In this document: piece by piece, positions 1 through 7,444 of the stretch
Position numbering within the stretch: position 1 is the first letter of the stretch
Layout of the letters: each line of letters begins with the position of its first letter
Assembly (NCBI RefSeq): GCF_019249795.2
Contig: NZ_CP156891.1
Span: 372,001 to 436,000 of the forward strand
DNA: 64,000 bases
DNA from: Segatella copri
Lineage (GTDB): Bacteria > Bacteroidota > Bacteroidia > Bacteroidales > Bacteroidaceae
Reading direction: 5' to 3'
Notes under the pieces: generated by a model
The model's input: the letters and a program-made list of their open reading frames with translations, nothing else
The model's database searches: none
What the model was told of the DNA's origin: nothing
Translations under genes and position numbers: made by a program

Positions 1-44
1 TAACAGGACCAAAACCCGTTGTGCTACCATTATACCATAGGGCA
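1..44 (-). tRNA. tRNA-Gln(TTG), partial (3' half outside window)
   Basis: The reverse complement starts TGCCCTATGGTATAATGG and carries an anticodon loop with TTG. Only the acceptor 5' strand, D arm and part of the anticodon arm are present; the rest lies before base 1. It is the last visible gene of a minus-strand tRNA operon. Confidence 0.9.
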
Positions 45-51
45 AGTTGAG

Positions 52-133
52 TTCGGGAGGTAGGACTCGAACCTACGAAGTCATCAGACAGCGGATTTAC
101 AGTCCGCCCTCGTTGCCACTGGAGCACTCCCGA
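52..133 (-). tRNA. tRNA-Tyr(GTA)
   Basis: An 82-nt class II tRNA on the minus strand. The anticodon loop CTGTAAA gives GTA, with a long variable arm, a T arm with GGTTCGAGTCC, and a 7-bp acceptor stem TCGGGAG/CTCCCGA. Confidence 0.95.
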
Positions 134-142
134 ATTTTAAAG

Positions 143-215
143 TGGAGCCTCGTGGAGTCGAACCACGTTCTCGGGATTTTCAGTCCCGCGCATACACCAA
201 GTCTGCCAAAGCTCC
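143..215 (-). tRNA. tRNA-Phe(GAA), unusual body
   Basis: A 73-nt cloverleaf. The acceptor stem is GGAGCTT/AGGCTCC, the anticodon stem CGGGA/TCCCG and the loop CTGAAAA, giving GAA. The D arm (GCA stem, long loop with TTGG) resembles that of leucine tRNAs, while the variable loop is short as in class I tRNAs. The anticodon supports Phe; the D arm is odd. Confidence 0.8.
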
Positions 216-224
216 TTATTGATG

Positions 225-295
225 TTGCCCCAGATGGAATCGAACCACCACTTGCAGATCCAGAATCTGCCGCACTACCGTTATGCGATAGGGCA
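225..295 (-). tRNA. tRNA-Gln(CTG)
   Basis: A 71-nt cloverleaf with acceptor stem TGCCCTA/TGGGGCA and anticodon loop TTCTGGA, giving CTG. It complements the TTG isoacceptor at the window start, so both glutamine codons have a dedicated tRNA in one operon. Confidence 0.92.
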
Positions 296-301
296 AGTTT
301 G

Positions 302-388
302 CGGAGGCTAAAGGATTCGAACCTTTGAGACGTTGCCGCCTGCCGGTTTTCAAGACCGGTGCAATAAGACCAACTCTGCCAAACCTCC
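302..388 (-). tRNA. tRNA-Ser(TGA)
   Basis: An 87-nt class II tRNA. The anticodon stem CCGGT/ACCGG encloses the loop CTTGAAA (TGA). A long variable arm (GGCGGCAACGTC) and acceptor GGAGGTT/AGCCTCC with discriminator G fit serine. Confidence 0.95.
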
Positions 389-395
389 AATGTTG

Positions 396-470
396 TGACT
401 CGTGAGAGACTCGAACTCCCGACACCGACGTTCGTAGCGTCGTGCTCTGATCCAACTGAGCTAACGAGCC
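396..470 (-). tRNA. tRNA-Arg(ACG)
   Basis: A 75-nt cloverleaf. The anticodon loop CTACGAA gives ACG (normally modified to ICG). The acceptor stem is GGCTCGT/ACGAGTC. Confidence 0.94.
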
Positions 471-476
471 AAAGTG

Positions 477-561
477 CGGAAGCAGAAGGATTCGAACCTT
501 CGGAACCTTTCGGTCCGGCACGTTAGCAGTGTGCTGGTTTAAGCCGCTCACCCATACTTCC
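477..561 (-). tRNA. tRNA-Ser(GCT)
   Basis: An 85-nt class II tRNA and the first gene of the minus-strand tRNA operon. The anticodon loop CTGCTAA gives GCT, with a long variable arm (GGACCGAAAGGTTCC) and acceptor GGAAGTA/TGCTTCC. Confidence 0.95.
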
Positions 562-575
562 TTGTTTTGACGATG

Positions 576-583
576 CAAAGGTA
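576..583 (-). promoter_or_regulatory. -7 box of the tRNA operon promoter
   Basis: TACCTTTG on the minus strand matches the Bacteroidetes TAnnTTTG -7 element and lies 15 bases before the first tRNA of the operon. Confidence 0.7.
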
Positions 584-717
584 GAAAGGGAGAGTGAAGT
601 CTTTTTTCGTAGCAAGAAAAAAGTTTCAAAAAAGTTGTTTTTAGGGCGATTTTTAATCAAAAAGTAAAAAAAGAGGAAATAGTATTGGCATTATAGGAAA
701 ATTATAATACTTGGACA

Positions 718-760
718 TTAAAGAGTCACGAAAGACTAATATACTTTCATGACTCTTTAA
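718..760 (-). terminator. Hairpin downstream of the lipoprotein gene
   Basis: A 17-bp inverted repeat (718-734 with 744-760, one wobble position, 9-nt loop) lies 26 bases after the stop of the minus-strand lipoprotein gene. There is no strong T tract, so termination is inferred from position and stem strength. Confidence 0.55.
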
Positions 761-785
761 TAATTATTATTTATGATAAATCGAG

Positions 786-1268
786 TTACTTCATTAAAAT
801 TGATTTATTATTGCTGCCATAGCCGATAATCTTGACATCTACTTTTGAATGGATTAAAGTTGGTGAACCTTGTATCTTGTATTGGAAGTAGATTGTATCT
901 ATTTTCTCTGTAGTGGCTATTTTGAGAGTTTTAACTTCGTCGAATATATCCAATGTTATCTTTTTGAATTTTTTGTTGTCGCAAGCAACCACTCTTTTTT
1001 TTACAATATATCCTCGTTGGTCTGTCTTGTATTCAACAGCAACGTATGCTTCCAAATTATTTTTTTGAAACTCAATAGGATATTTACACTTTTTTTCCAA
1101 TTCGTTTATGAACAACTCTCTATTTCTATAGTCAGGATTACCTGAGCTTACTCGGCGTACACCAAATAGTTGCGGAGAAGTTTCCATAAGAGACACATTT
1201 GTATTGGAGTTGCACGAACCAAGCACTACCAATAATGTCAATAATATAATACCCAATAATTCTTTCAT
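786..1268 (-). CDS. Small lipoprotein, possible TonB-C-like domain
   Basis: A 160-aa product with a signal peptide and lipobox (LGSC around residues 16-19), so it is predicted to be a lipoprotein. The mature part has a segment around residues 60-130 with alternating beta strands (YVAVEYKTDQRGYIVKKRVV), which resembles the C-terminal domain of TonB-family proteins. That likeness is weak and is inference only. It stands alone on the minus strand with a hairpin after its stop. No function can be assigned. Confidence 0.7.
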   Translation of the reverse strand: MKELLGIILLTLLVVLGSCNSNTNVSLMETSPQLFGVRRVSSGNPDYRNRELFINELEKKCKYPIEFQKNNLEAYVAVEYKTDQRGYIVKKRVVACDNKKFKKITLDIFDEVKTLKIATTEKIDTIYFQYKIQGSPTLIHSKVDVKIIGYGSNNKSILMK

Positions 1269-1328
1269 CTTATTTATTTTATATCGCAGTCTTTCGTTTA
1301 AACGTATCTTATAAATAGTAACATTTTT

Positions 1329-1502
1329 CTAATCGAGAGGCTTGTTCTGCTCTATACGAGTATTCTTAACGGCTTGCTCCAAGCGGTAAGCGTGTAAAGC
1401 TTCGTCCACGTCACTCTCAAATGCGTCACGTTTCGGAGTACCAACTTTTCCAAAGTGCTTGTCAAGCACATCATCCAATGGAGTAAGATTCATCTGTGCC
1501 AT
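1329..1502 (-). pseudogene. Truncated HigA/XRE-type antitoxin, N-terminal part only
   Basis: A 57-aa reading frame starting MAQMNLTPLDDVLDKHFG, with GTPKRDAFESDVDEALHAYR and AVKNTRIEQN. This pattern matches the start of Bacteroidetes HigA-like antitoxins, in which the helix-turn-helix follows directly. Here a stop comes just where that domain should begin, and no HigB-type toxin lies upstream. I read it as a relic of a toxin-antitoxin pair; a very short independent gene is the alternative. Confidence 0.5.
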
Positions 1503-1549
1503 ATATTTATAATTTATGTACGAAGATAAGTAAAACGTTTCATAATAAG

Positions 1550-2704
1550 CTAAATAGTGAGATTAGATATAGTAGGAATAGCATCAAAGCGTCCCTGCAG
1601 ATAAGCCTTCTCCATATCCAGCGTGTCCCGGAAATCCTTGAAATCAAACAGAGAATACAAATCACTGCTTCCATCCTCTCGCTTGTTCACGAAATTCACC
1701 TGATCCCTTCGCTGAAAATCGGTGTTCAGCAAATGGGTGTTATGAGTGGTGTAGATGAGCTGGGCATGGTCGCTATGATTGAACATACCTATCACAAATT
1801 CCACCAGCTGGGTATGGAGACTGTTGTCTATCTCATCGACAAGAAGCATCTTGCCTTCATGGATAATACCAATCATCCTCACCATCATCCGGAACAAAGT
1901 CTTGGTTCCCTCCGACTCTTCCGTCTCAAAATCAAACGCAACGGAAGGGTTGGTACGATGAAACGTCGTAATGGCATTGTTCTGAATCTTGAAGTCAATG
2001 ATGTCGCTATCTGCCGTTCTCAACACCTCCAGCATCTGCTCCTTTCGTTCCTTGAACAAATTATCCAGAGAATCAATGTTAGCCACCTGATAATCAAGCA
2101 CGATGTCATTGCAGAAGAACAGGAAAATCTTTTGGGCTATTTCCCTGTCCATCTGACTGGCACGAGAAATATAGAGTGTCTTCTTCGATGTATTGTCAGC
2201 TACATCGAAAGGACGCTTGATAACTGTCTTAAACTCATAGATGTCTTTCTTCTCTGTTCCTCTGCTTTCATCACGCCTGAATACCAGCGACTTGCGACCA
2301 TTCGGATAATAGTACAAAGTCTCGGTGATGATTTCATCATGCATAAAGGAGAAGGAATACTCATACTCTACTCCATTCAGCAGGAAACGGATGTAGAAAG
2401 AGCTTGGCTTGTTGGCATAATCCTCAAACTTGAAAGGTGAAATGGCAAACCTGGTGTCAACATTATAATTATGTGATGAACGAACCATGTTCACACAAGC
2501 TCTGATGGCTTTAATCACATTGCTTTTACCCGAAGCGTTGGCTCCAAATAAGGCAACGCTCTTCAACATCTGTTCTCCATCCACAGAAAACAGATTACCT
2601 TCAAGCTCCCTTGCCTTCTTTGTCTGAATCTTGGCAGCCTGCAAGTCCAAAGTCACCTCGTCTCGAAACGAGAACATATTGCTTAAACGTATCTCTAAAA
2701 CCAT
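1550..2704 (-). CDS. AAA family ATPase (AAA_21/OLD-like head, no nuclease domain)
   Basis: A 384-aa ATPase starting MVLEIRLSN. The start is chosen because the promoter and palindrome lie just upstream and the family begins with this beta strand. Walker A is GANASGKSN (about residue 57), Walker B is MLLVDEIDNSLH and the switch histidine is in TTHNTHLL. The family is common in phage-defence islands, alone or with a nuclease partner; none is adjacent here. A related ATPase lies at 11764-13087. Function unproven. Confidence 0.85.
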   Translation of the reverse strand: MVLEIRLSNMFSFRDEVTLDLQAAKIQTKKARELEGNLFSVDGEQMLKSVALFGANASGKSNVIKAIRACVNMVRSSHNYNVDTRFAISPFKFEDYANKPSSFYIRFLLNGVEYEYSFSFMHDEIITETLYYYPNGRKSLVFRRDESRGTEKKDIYEFKTVIKRPFDVADNTSKKTLYISRASQMDREIAQKIFLFFCNDIVLDYQVANIDSLDNLFKERKEQMLEVLRTADSDIIDFKIQNNAITTFHRTNPSVAFDFETEESEGTKTLFRMMVRMIGIIHEGKMLLVDEIDNSLHTQLVEFVIGMFNHSDHAQLIYTTHNTHLLNTDFQRRDQVNFVNKREDGSSDLYSLFDFKDFRDTLDMEKAYLQGRFDAIPTISNLTI

Positions 2705-2714
2705 TTTAACCTCG

Positions 2715-2739
2715 ATATTTGTAATTTGATTACAAATAT
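2715..2739. promoter_or_regulatory. Palindromic operator candidate before the ATPase gene
   Basis: A perfect inverted repeat with 11-bp arms (ATATTTGTAAT, spacer TTG, ATTACAAATAT) lies between the -7 box and the start codon and overlaps the box. A site placed like this could bind a repressor; no regulator gene is identified. Confidence 0.5.
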
Positions 2740-2740
2740 A
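2733..2740 (-). promoter_or_regulatory. -7 box of the ATPase promoter
   Basis: TATATTTG on the minus strand fits TAnnTTTG and lies 29 bases before the chosen ATG. Confidence 0.6.
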
Positions 2741-2844
2741 AGAAATAAAACTTGTTTTTATATCCATCAGACGTTATTTTTATTATTATTTAGCACAACA
2801 AAGAGCTGGATGCTCCTTCAAGCACGCACAGACATCTAAAATTA

Positions 2845-2875
2845 CCACCACCAGAGCACGAAGTTCTGATGGTGG
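2845..2875 (-). terminator. Hairpin after the 2894-3400 lipoprotein gene
   Basis: An 11-bp stem (CCACCACCAGA with TCTGATGGTGG, one wobble pair) starts 19 bases after the stop on the minus strand and is followed there by TAATTTTAG. Confidence 0.6.
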
Positions 2876-2893
2876 CAATCTTATTTTTCTCTA

Positions 2894-3400
2894 TCAATAA
2901 ACCAGTGAATAGTTCACATTGAAATAGGAATCTGAAATTTTCATGGTTGTAATCACCATGGATTTGTTCTGGTTGGTGAAGCAGTACTGCAGGCTGGCTT
3001 CATCGGCTGAAACAAGCGTGTAGTGCTTCTTCAGATAGTCAATGACAAGCCCACGGTTCACGCTTCGCTCCGTATCAATGACGGAATAGAGTGAACCGTC
3101 AAGACGGGAGAAGCTGTAAAGAACGCCTTCACTACCCTGCCCAGTCATATAGGTCAACTGTATGTTGTCACCGGAAGTCTCAGCTACCTGGCGGTAACGC
3201 TTCATGGATTGAGCCATATAGCTCTTGACCTCATCCACATTCGCACCCATGATGTGGAATGGCTCTGTCCAAACGTCCAGTTTTGTTTCCGGACTCTCGA
3301 CCTCCCCCATCGGGTCATCATTGCCGCAAGAGGTGAATACTACTGGTGAAGCCATCATCATCAGAAGGATGGCGATTGAAAGATACTTTTTCATTTTCAT
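2894..3400 (-). CDS. Hypothetical lipoprotein
   Basis: A 168-aa product with a signal peptide ending in the lipobox FTSC (cysteine near residue 25). The cysteine is followed by GNDDP, an acidic stretch of the sort that directs Bacteroidetes lipoproteins to the cell surface. The mature domain is mixed alpha/beta with no motif I recognise. It lies alone between the ATPase and the partition genes. Surface exposure is inference. Confidence 0.7.
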   Translation of the reverse strand: MKMKKYLSIAILLMMMASPVVFTSCGNDDPMGEVESPETKLDVWTEPFHIMGANVDEVKSYMAQSMKRYRQVAETSGDNIQLTYMTGQGSEGVLYSFSRLDGSLYSVIDTERSVNRGLVIDYLKKHYTLVSADEASLQYCFTNQNKSMVITTMKISDSYFNVNYSLVY

Positions 3401-3429
3401 GACTTTTCGTTTTTGATGTTATTTAAATT

Positions 3430-3511
3430 CATTGTATTCATATCCACATGTGGACATGTATCAACGTACACATGTATCAATGTATTCATGTGTACATGGC
3501 TACACATCCAC
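3430..3511. repeat. Partition-type repeat array, left copy
   Basis: Tightly packed short palindromic words such as CATGTGTACATG, TGTATCAACGT and ACATGTATCAATG. The stretch GTATTCATGTGTACATGGCT also occurs exactly in the right array (4633-4712). The array starts directly after the stop of the DUF3408-type gene. The arrangement suggests a centromere-like site read by the ParA partner. Confidence 0.6.
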
Positions 3512-3516
3512 ACTTT

Positions 3517-3861
3517 CTACATGACTTCCCGGATGGTTTTAGTCCTGATTTTCTTGACCTTACCATATTTCGACTCATAAGCTTCAACGCCTTGTTTCAT
3601 GACGTATTCCATGAACGAACGGATGGTGAAACCTTCCTTTCGGGCGATGCTCTGAACCTTGTCAACGAGTTCCTTTGAGCAGATAAAGGAGAAATGTCGC
3701 CATGGTTCATCATTGGGCGAATCGCTCTCTGTCTGAGGGCTTTTAACTTCATTTCGTTCTTCCTTCGAGTCCCCAGGAGACTTGTCAAATCTGTCCTGAG
3801 GATGAATGGCAGCCTTACCGAGAATGTTGCCAAGCAGAATGTCCATATTCTTCTTTGCCAT
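3517..3861 (-). CDS. DUF3408/ribbon-helix-helix partition partner
   Basis: A 114-aa protein. The first 55 residues are polar and probably disordered; the C-terminal half (RHFSFICSKELVDKVQSIAR, then EGFTIRSFMEYVMKQGVEAY) has the beta-helix-helix pattern of ribbon-helix-helix DNA-binding proteins and resembles DUF3408 (TraB-like) proteins of Bacteroides conjugative elements. It starts 5 bases after the ParA stop, so the two are co-transcribed. It most likely binds the flanking repeat arrays. Confidence 0.75.
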   Translation of the reverse strand: MAKKNMDILLGNILGKAAIHPQDRFDKSPGDSKEERNEVKSPQTESDSPNDEPWRHFSFICSKELVDKVQSIARKEGFTIRSFMEYVMKQGVEAYESKYGKVKKIRTKTIREVM

Positions 3862-3866
3862 AGTCT

Positions 3867-4619
3867 TTATTGATTACGTGAAATAATTTCTTCTGTCAAT
3901 GCCTGATAATCCTTCGCTCCGTTCGACTGAGGGTCGTATTCAAAGATGCTCTGACCGCTGCCTGCCGATTCTGCCAGGGCGATGTTTTCTCGGATGCGAG
4001 TCTTCATGGTGATAGTCTCATAACGGGACTTCACAGCTTGCTCAACCACCTTGTTTAATTTGCGATGGTTGAATCTGGCGATGAAAACTCCTCCCAGTCT
4101 GAGGTTCGGCTTCACTCGCTGCAATGTAGAGACAAAGGAATCGAGCATTCTCATTCCTTTCAGAGGAAGCAGTTCGGGAGTCATCGGAACGATGATTTCA
4201 TCAGCTGCAAGGAAAGCGTTTGTGGTGACGATTCCCAAAGATGGAGGACAGTCTATGAGAATGTAGTCATAGTTCTGCTTCACAGGTTCGAGCAGTCGGC
4301 TCAGCAGCTGTTCTCTTGCCAGGAGATTGGTCAAAGCAATCTCTGCGCTTGCCATTTCGAGGGAGGAAGGAACGAGGTCGAGGTTCTCCCTGATGTGCTT
4401 CACTGGCAGGGGTGCGCCATCAACCAGAGAGTCAAAGATACTTGCCTGCACTTCATCTTCATTCGGGATGAAATACAGGGTAAGATTTGCCTGACCGTCA
4501 AGGTCTATGAGCAGGACTTTCTTGCCCATACGTGCCATGCAAGCCCCGATGGAGGCTGTAGAGGTGGTCTTTGAAACGCCACCTTTATGATTGGCGAATG
4601 TGATGATTTTCAATGACAT
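3867..4619 (-). CDS. parA: ParA family partition ATPase
   Basis: A 250-aa MinD/ParA-type ATPase. The start MSLKIITFANHKGG is preferred because the longer frame upstream runs into the repeat array. The deviant Walker A is KGGVSKTT, with Walker A' LLIDLDGQAN and Walker B ILIDCPPSLG. Such proteins move plasmids or conjugative elements on the nucleoid together with a small DNA-binding partner, here the next gene. The pair with its repeats points to a plasmid or integrative-element origin of this region. Confidence 0.92.
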   Translation of the reverse strand: MSLKIITFANHKGGVSKTTSTASIGACMARMGKKVLLIDLDGQANLTLYFIPNEDEVQASIFDSLVDGAPLPVKHIRENLDLVPSSLEMASAEIALTNLLAREQLLSRLLEPVKQNYDYILIDCPPSLGIVTTNAFLAADEIIVPMTPELLPLKGMRMLDSFVSTLQRVKPNLRLGGVFIARFNHRKLNKVVEQAVKSRYETITMKTRIRENIALAESAGSGQSIFEYDPQSNGAKDYQALTEEIISRNQ

Positions 4620-4632
4620 AATATAAAATCTT

Positions 4633-4712
4633 TTGTATATATGTATTAACGTATTCATGTGTACATGGCTTCACGTGTACGTGGCGACATGTATTAACGT
4701 GTACAAAGGTAC
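4633..4712. repeat. Partition-type repeat array, right copy (in the parA leader)
   Basis: This array between the parA -7 box and start codon has the same palindromic words as the left array: GTATTCATGTGTACATGGCT, CACGTGTACGTGG, and TGTATTAACG twice. Binding here could also repress parA, as is usual for partition operons. Centromere role is inferred. Confidence 0.6.
4704..4711 (-). promoter_or_regulatory. -7 box of the parA promoter
   Basis: TACCTTTG on the minus strand at the outer edge of the right repeat array, about 85 bases before the parA start. Confidence 0.6.
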
Positions 4713-4791
4713 GGGTATCTGGCGAGAATTCCTTCACGCTTCCCCTAACAACCCAAAGTGTCAGGGGAAACGTCAGGATTTGAGGTATCAT

Positions 4792-5373
4792 CTATTCAAA
4801 TGTGAAGGTGCGGATGTAGAAATAGGTGTCATCGTCCTCATACTCATATTCATTGATGAAGTCCATCATCTGCTCATCGGTTCGCTCTCCCTGTTCAATG
4901 CCGGTCTTGGATGTCCATTCCTTGATGGCTTCTCCGATAGTGCCGTAAACATCATCACAACAATCCTCGAATGGTTCGCCGGATGCGCTGACACAACATT
5001 CTTCGGGAAAGTAATCGCCTTCATCGTGGGTGTAATAGACCTCACAGCCACACTCGCAACATCTGTAGGAAATGCTCAGTTCATCATCCAGAAGTCGATT
5101 TATCTCAAAGAAGAGGTCATTGCAAGCGTCCCAGGCAGCTTCGGTCTCGAAAGAAAGAAGACTGGTGTCTTCATCCTCCTCATACTCTGCCCAGTAGATG
5201 TGACCACGCACGCAGATGTGCTTCTTCTGATAGTCGATTCCATAGTGCTTGGCGAGGTCATCCAGCCAGATGTTCCTGCTGTTCACCTCCATGCGCAGAA
5301 GGGTGTTCCAAAGGTTGCTGACTGCCTTTTTGGTTCCTGTGACCTTATAGGTTGTTGTTGCATAATTAGCCAT
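4792..5373 (-). CDS. Hypothetical acidic protein, possible DUF1281/Api92-like
   Basis: A 193-aa protein rich in Asp and Glu. The N-terminal segment (YATTTYKVTGTKKAVSNLW) resembles the ferredoxin-like fold of phage and plasmid DUF1281/Api92-like proteins. A central cysteine cluster (CCECGCEVYYTHDEGDYFPE then CC) may bind a metal. Such genes sit in plasmids and conjugative elements. The family call is from pattern only. Confidence 0.6.
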   Translation of the reverse strand: MANYATTTYKVTGTKKAVSNLWNTLLRMEVNSRNIWLDDLAKHYGIDYQKKHICVRGHIYWAEYEEDEDTSLLSFETEAAWDACNDLFFEINRLLDDELSISYRCCECGCEVYYTHDEGDYFPEECCVSASGEPFEDCCDDVYGTIGEAIKEWTSKTGIEQGERTDEQMMDFINEYEYEDDDTYFYIRTFTFE

Positions 5374-5393
5374 TATCTTGTATATTTATTTGA

Positions 5394-5780
5394 TTACCAT
5401 TCTGTATAATAACTCTGGTCGTTGGATTCACATTCCTCTGCCCATTCCTCATCTGTGAAGTCGCTATGCAGACAGTCCTTGCTGCAATAGTAGGCTACTC
5501 CCATGTCTGCGCAATAGCCCTCACGCATCAGCTTGCCGCATTCCGAGCATCGTCTGCAAGCCCTGTCGGTGTTCCACCAATAGTCCACGAAAGACTCTGC
5601 CACCACATCCTCGCTTGTGTTTTCATCCCACTTGTCAAGATAGAATGATGCAAACTGGTTCAACTCCTGCTCACTGAAGAGTTCCTTGTCTGTGCCGCTC
5701 ACTGCCTGGGTAAGTCGGCTGAGAATTAATTTCATTGTTGTCATAATGCCATCTGATTTTATCTCCCTTTCGTAGATCAA
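5394..5780 (-). CDS. Hypothetical protein with zinc-binding cysteines
   Basis: A protein of up to 128 aa; the ATG giving MTTMKLILSRL or MKLILSRL is the likelier start. Residues 75-110 hold CRRCSECGKLMREGYC and YYCSKDC, which look like one or two zinc-knuckle motifs. The C-terminus is acidic. It lies 20 bases upstream of the DUF1281-like gene on the same strand and probably shares its transcript. Such proteins are typical cargo of Bacteroidetes mobile elements. Confidence 0.6.
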   Translation of the reverse strand: MIYEREIKSDGIMTTMKLILSRLTQAVSGTDKELFSEQELNQFASFYLDKWDENTSEDVVAESFVDYWWNTDRACRRCSECGKLMREGYCADMGVAYYCSKDCLHSDFTDEEWAEECESNDQSYYTEW

Positions 5781-5791
5781 CTACTTCTGGG

Positions 5792-5911
5792 ATGGTTAAA
5801 AATTATGTTGCATTCAGAAGGCGTTATGGCTATCCATACAAGGTTTTGTCTGCAAAATACTACCCGTATGGTGTGGAGATTTTTCAGCAAAGCAACGCCC
5901 TGACCTTGTAA
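5792..5911 (+). CDS. Possible 39-aa basic micro-protein
   Basis: ATG to TAA encodes MVKNYVAFRRRYGYPYKVLS followed by AKYYPYGVEIFQQSNALTL. The tyrosine- and arginine-rich, non-random composition suggests a real small protein, divergent from the neighbouring zinc-protein gene. It has no clear ribosome binding site and no recognised family, so it may be chance. Confidence 0.35.
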   Translation: MVKNYVAFRRRYGYPYKVLSAKYYPYGVEIFQQSNALTL

Positions 5912-6024
5912 AGATAAGACAGAACCGTTACCTTCGCAACAGAATTATTACCGATTCCCAGAAGTCGATGAATGAAATCCCCCTATAACAGGAGAATCCT
6001 TTCTGCAAGGAAAAGTATAAGCAT

Positions 6025-6050
6025 AAAAAAAGCGACCCGAAGGCCGCTCT
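6025..6050 (-). terminator. Intrinsic terminator of the metallophosphoesterase gene
   Basis: On the minus strand AGCGGCCTTCGGGTCGCT is followed by seven T. The hairpin and about 25 bases beyond it are almost identical to 10164-10188, which ends the SSB gene. Confidence 0.8.
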
Positions 6051-6074
6051 TAATAAATACACTGATTTTATATT

Positions 6075-7217
6075 TTACTTTTGCTCAATTGTCAGCACTA
6101 CATATTCTGACTGAGTGCCAATGCGGAATTTTCCACCCCAGATTCCCATGCCAGAACTGATGTAATACCGGGTATTGCCCTTTTGAAGTGAGCCATAGGC
6201 TTTCTCGTATAATGCATCGGTAATCCAGGAGACAGGCCAAACCTGTCCGTGATGGGTGTGACCACTAAACTGGAAGTCAATGCCGTTTTGTTCTGCCTCT
6301 TCCAAATGATAAGGCTGGTGGTCGAGAAGAACGAGAAACTCATCCGAAGATTTCCCATGATGCAAGTCAGAAATGAAGCCCTTCTTTCTTGCCTCTTCCA
6401 TAATCATCGCCAGGGATTTGCGCTGCATATTCGTGCGGTCGTCCCTGCCGATGATGCACAGATTGCCTATCTTTGCCACGCTATCCTGCAGCAAAGTAAT
6501 GCCTGCTTCACGATAAAATCGCCTTGCCTTTGGTTGGTTGCTGTAATACTCATGGTTGCCAAGACAAGCATAGACAGGGGCTGTCAGACGATGAAACTCT
6601 GCAGCTACGTTCTCTTCCATCAAAGGACGGACGCTGTTGTCTATGATGTCTCCAGCAATCAATATGAGGTCGGGCTGCTCAGCATTGATCATGTCCACCC
6701 ATTTTCTAAAGTCAGAACGGCGGTTGTGATAACCGAGATGAAGATCGCTAAGAAGTACAATCTTTGTACTCTTCTGATCTAAGCTGATAGCCTTATCGGT
6801 CTTGATATCAATCTGTTCTCTCACCTTATTATTATAGTGTATGCTGCCATAGCCGAAAATCAGCAGCATGAAGGCAAAAATGCCGATGGAAGTATAACCA
6901 TTGTCAAATAGCCAAGCTTTAGGCACTATATGAACAAGGCGTCCAACGTCGAGCACGAGGAACAGCATTACCAGATACAACAGGATGAAGATGAAGGAAA
7001 AGCCCACTTCATAAACTGCTGTTGCCGCAAAAAGTGGCATTTTCTCTAACGCTCCCGAAAAGGCGATGAATATGGTACTGAACCATACAACTAAAACTCC
7101 CACTGCCACCCATTTCATGGCAATGGAAAAAGGCAGTAAATGCCACATTCGCCAAGCGGTATAAAGAACACCGACTATCGGCAATATCAGAAAGATAATC
7201 AACCAAATATATTTCAT
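6075..7217 (-). CDS. Membrane-anchored metallophosphoesterase (YkuE/YaeI-like)
   Basis: A 380-aa protein starting MKYIWLIIFLILP. An ATG nine codons upstream is also possible. About four hydrophobic segments fill residues 1-140, then a calcineurin-like domain: DLHLGYH, AGDIID, GNHEYYS and GHTHHGQVWP give the metal ligands. Family members such as YaeI and YkuE act at the membrane on phospholipid or UDP-sugar-lipid substrates; the substrate here is unknown. It stands alone between its own promoter and a strong terminator. Confidence 0.85.
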   Translation of the reverse strand: MKYIWLIIFLILPIVGVLYTAWRMWHLLPFSIAMKWVAVGVLVVWFSTIFIAFSGALEKMPLFAATAVYEVGFSFIFILLYLVMLFLVLDVGRLVHIVPKAWLFDNGYTSIGIFAFMLLIFGYGSIHYNNKVREQIDIKTDKAISLDQKSTKIVLLSDLHLGYHNRRSDFRKWVDMINAEQPDLILIAGDIIDNSVRPLMEENVAAEFHRLTAPVYACLGNHEYYSNQPKARRFYREAGITLLQDSVAKIGNLCIIGRDDRTNMQRKSLAMIMEEARKKGFISDLHHGKSSDEFLVLLDHQPYHLEEAEQNGIDFQFSGHTHHGQVWPVSWITDALYEKAYGSLQKGNTRYYISSGMGIWGGKFRIGTQSEYVVLTIEQK

Positions 7218-7281
7218 TGTTACTATATTGCTAAGCCGCATCACGGCTCTATCTTATATTTTACGTATATTTATGTAAGTA

Positions 7282-7289
7282 CAAAAATA
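7282..7289 (-). promoter_or_regulatory. -7 box for the membrane metallophosphoesterase gene
   Basis: TATTTTTG on the minus strand, about 65 bases before the MKYIW start. Confidence 0.5.
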
Positions 7290-7379
7290 CTATTTTATTT
7301 GGGAAAAACCATGTTTATCTCAAAGAAAATCTGGTTTTTGCATACATTTTAACCTTTCTGCATAAAAAATGCAAAAAAC

Positions 7380-7411
7380 TTTGGTATTACCAGTTTATTT
7401 TAATATATTTG
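7380..7411 (+). promoter_or_regulatory. Promoter of the winged-helix/phosphoesterase/ATPase operon
   Basis: TTTG at 7380-7383 and TATATTTG at 7404-7411 are separated by 20 bases, which matches the full Bacteroidetes -33/-7 promoter. It lies 34 bases before the first start codon. Confidence 0.75.
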
Positions 7412-7444
7412 CATCGTTTTAATAGGGTATTAAAATGAAGCAGA

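Noticed and set aside
4065..4574. 169-aa frame opposite parA
   Set aside because: It is a shadow of the well-supported ParA gene.
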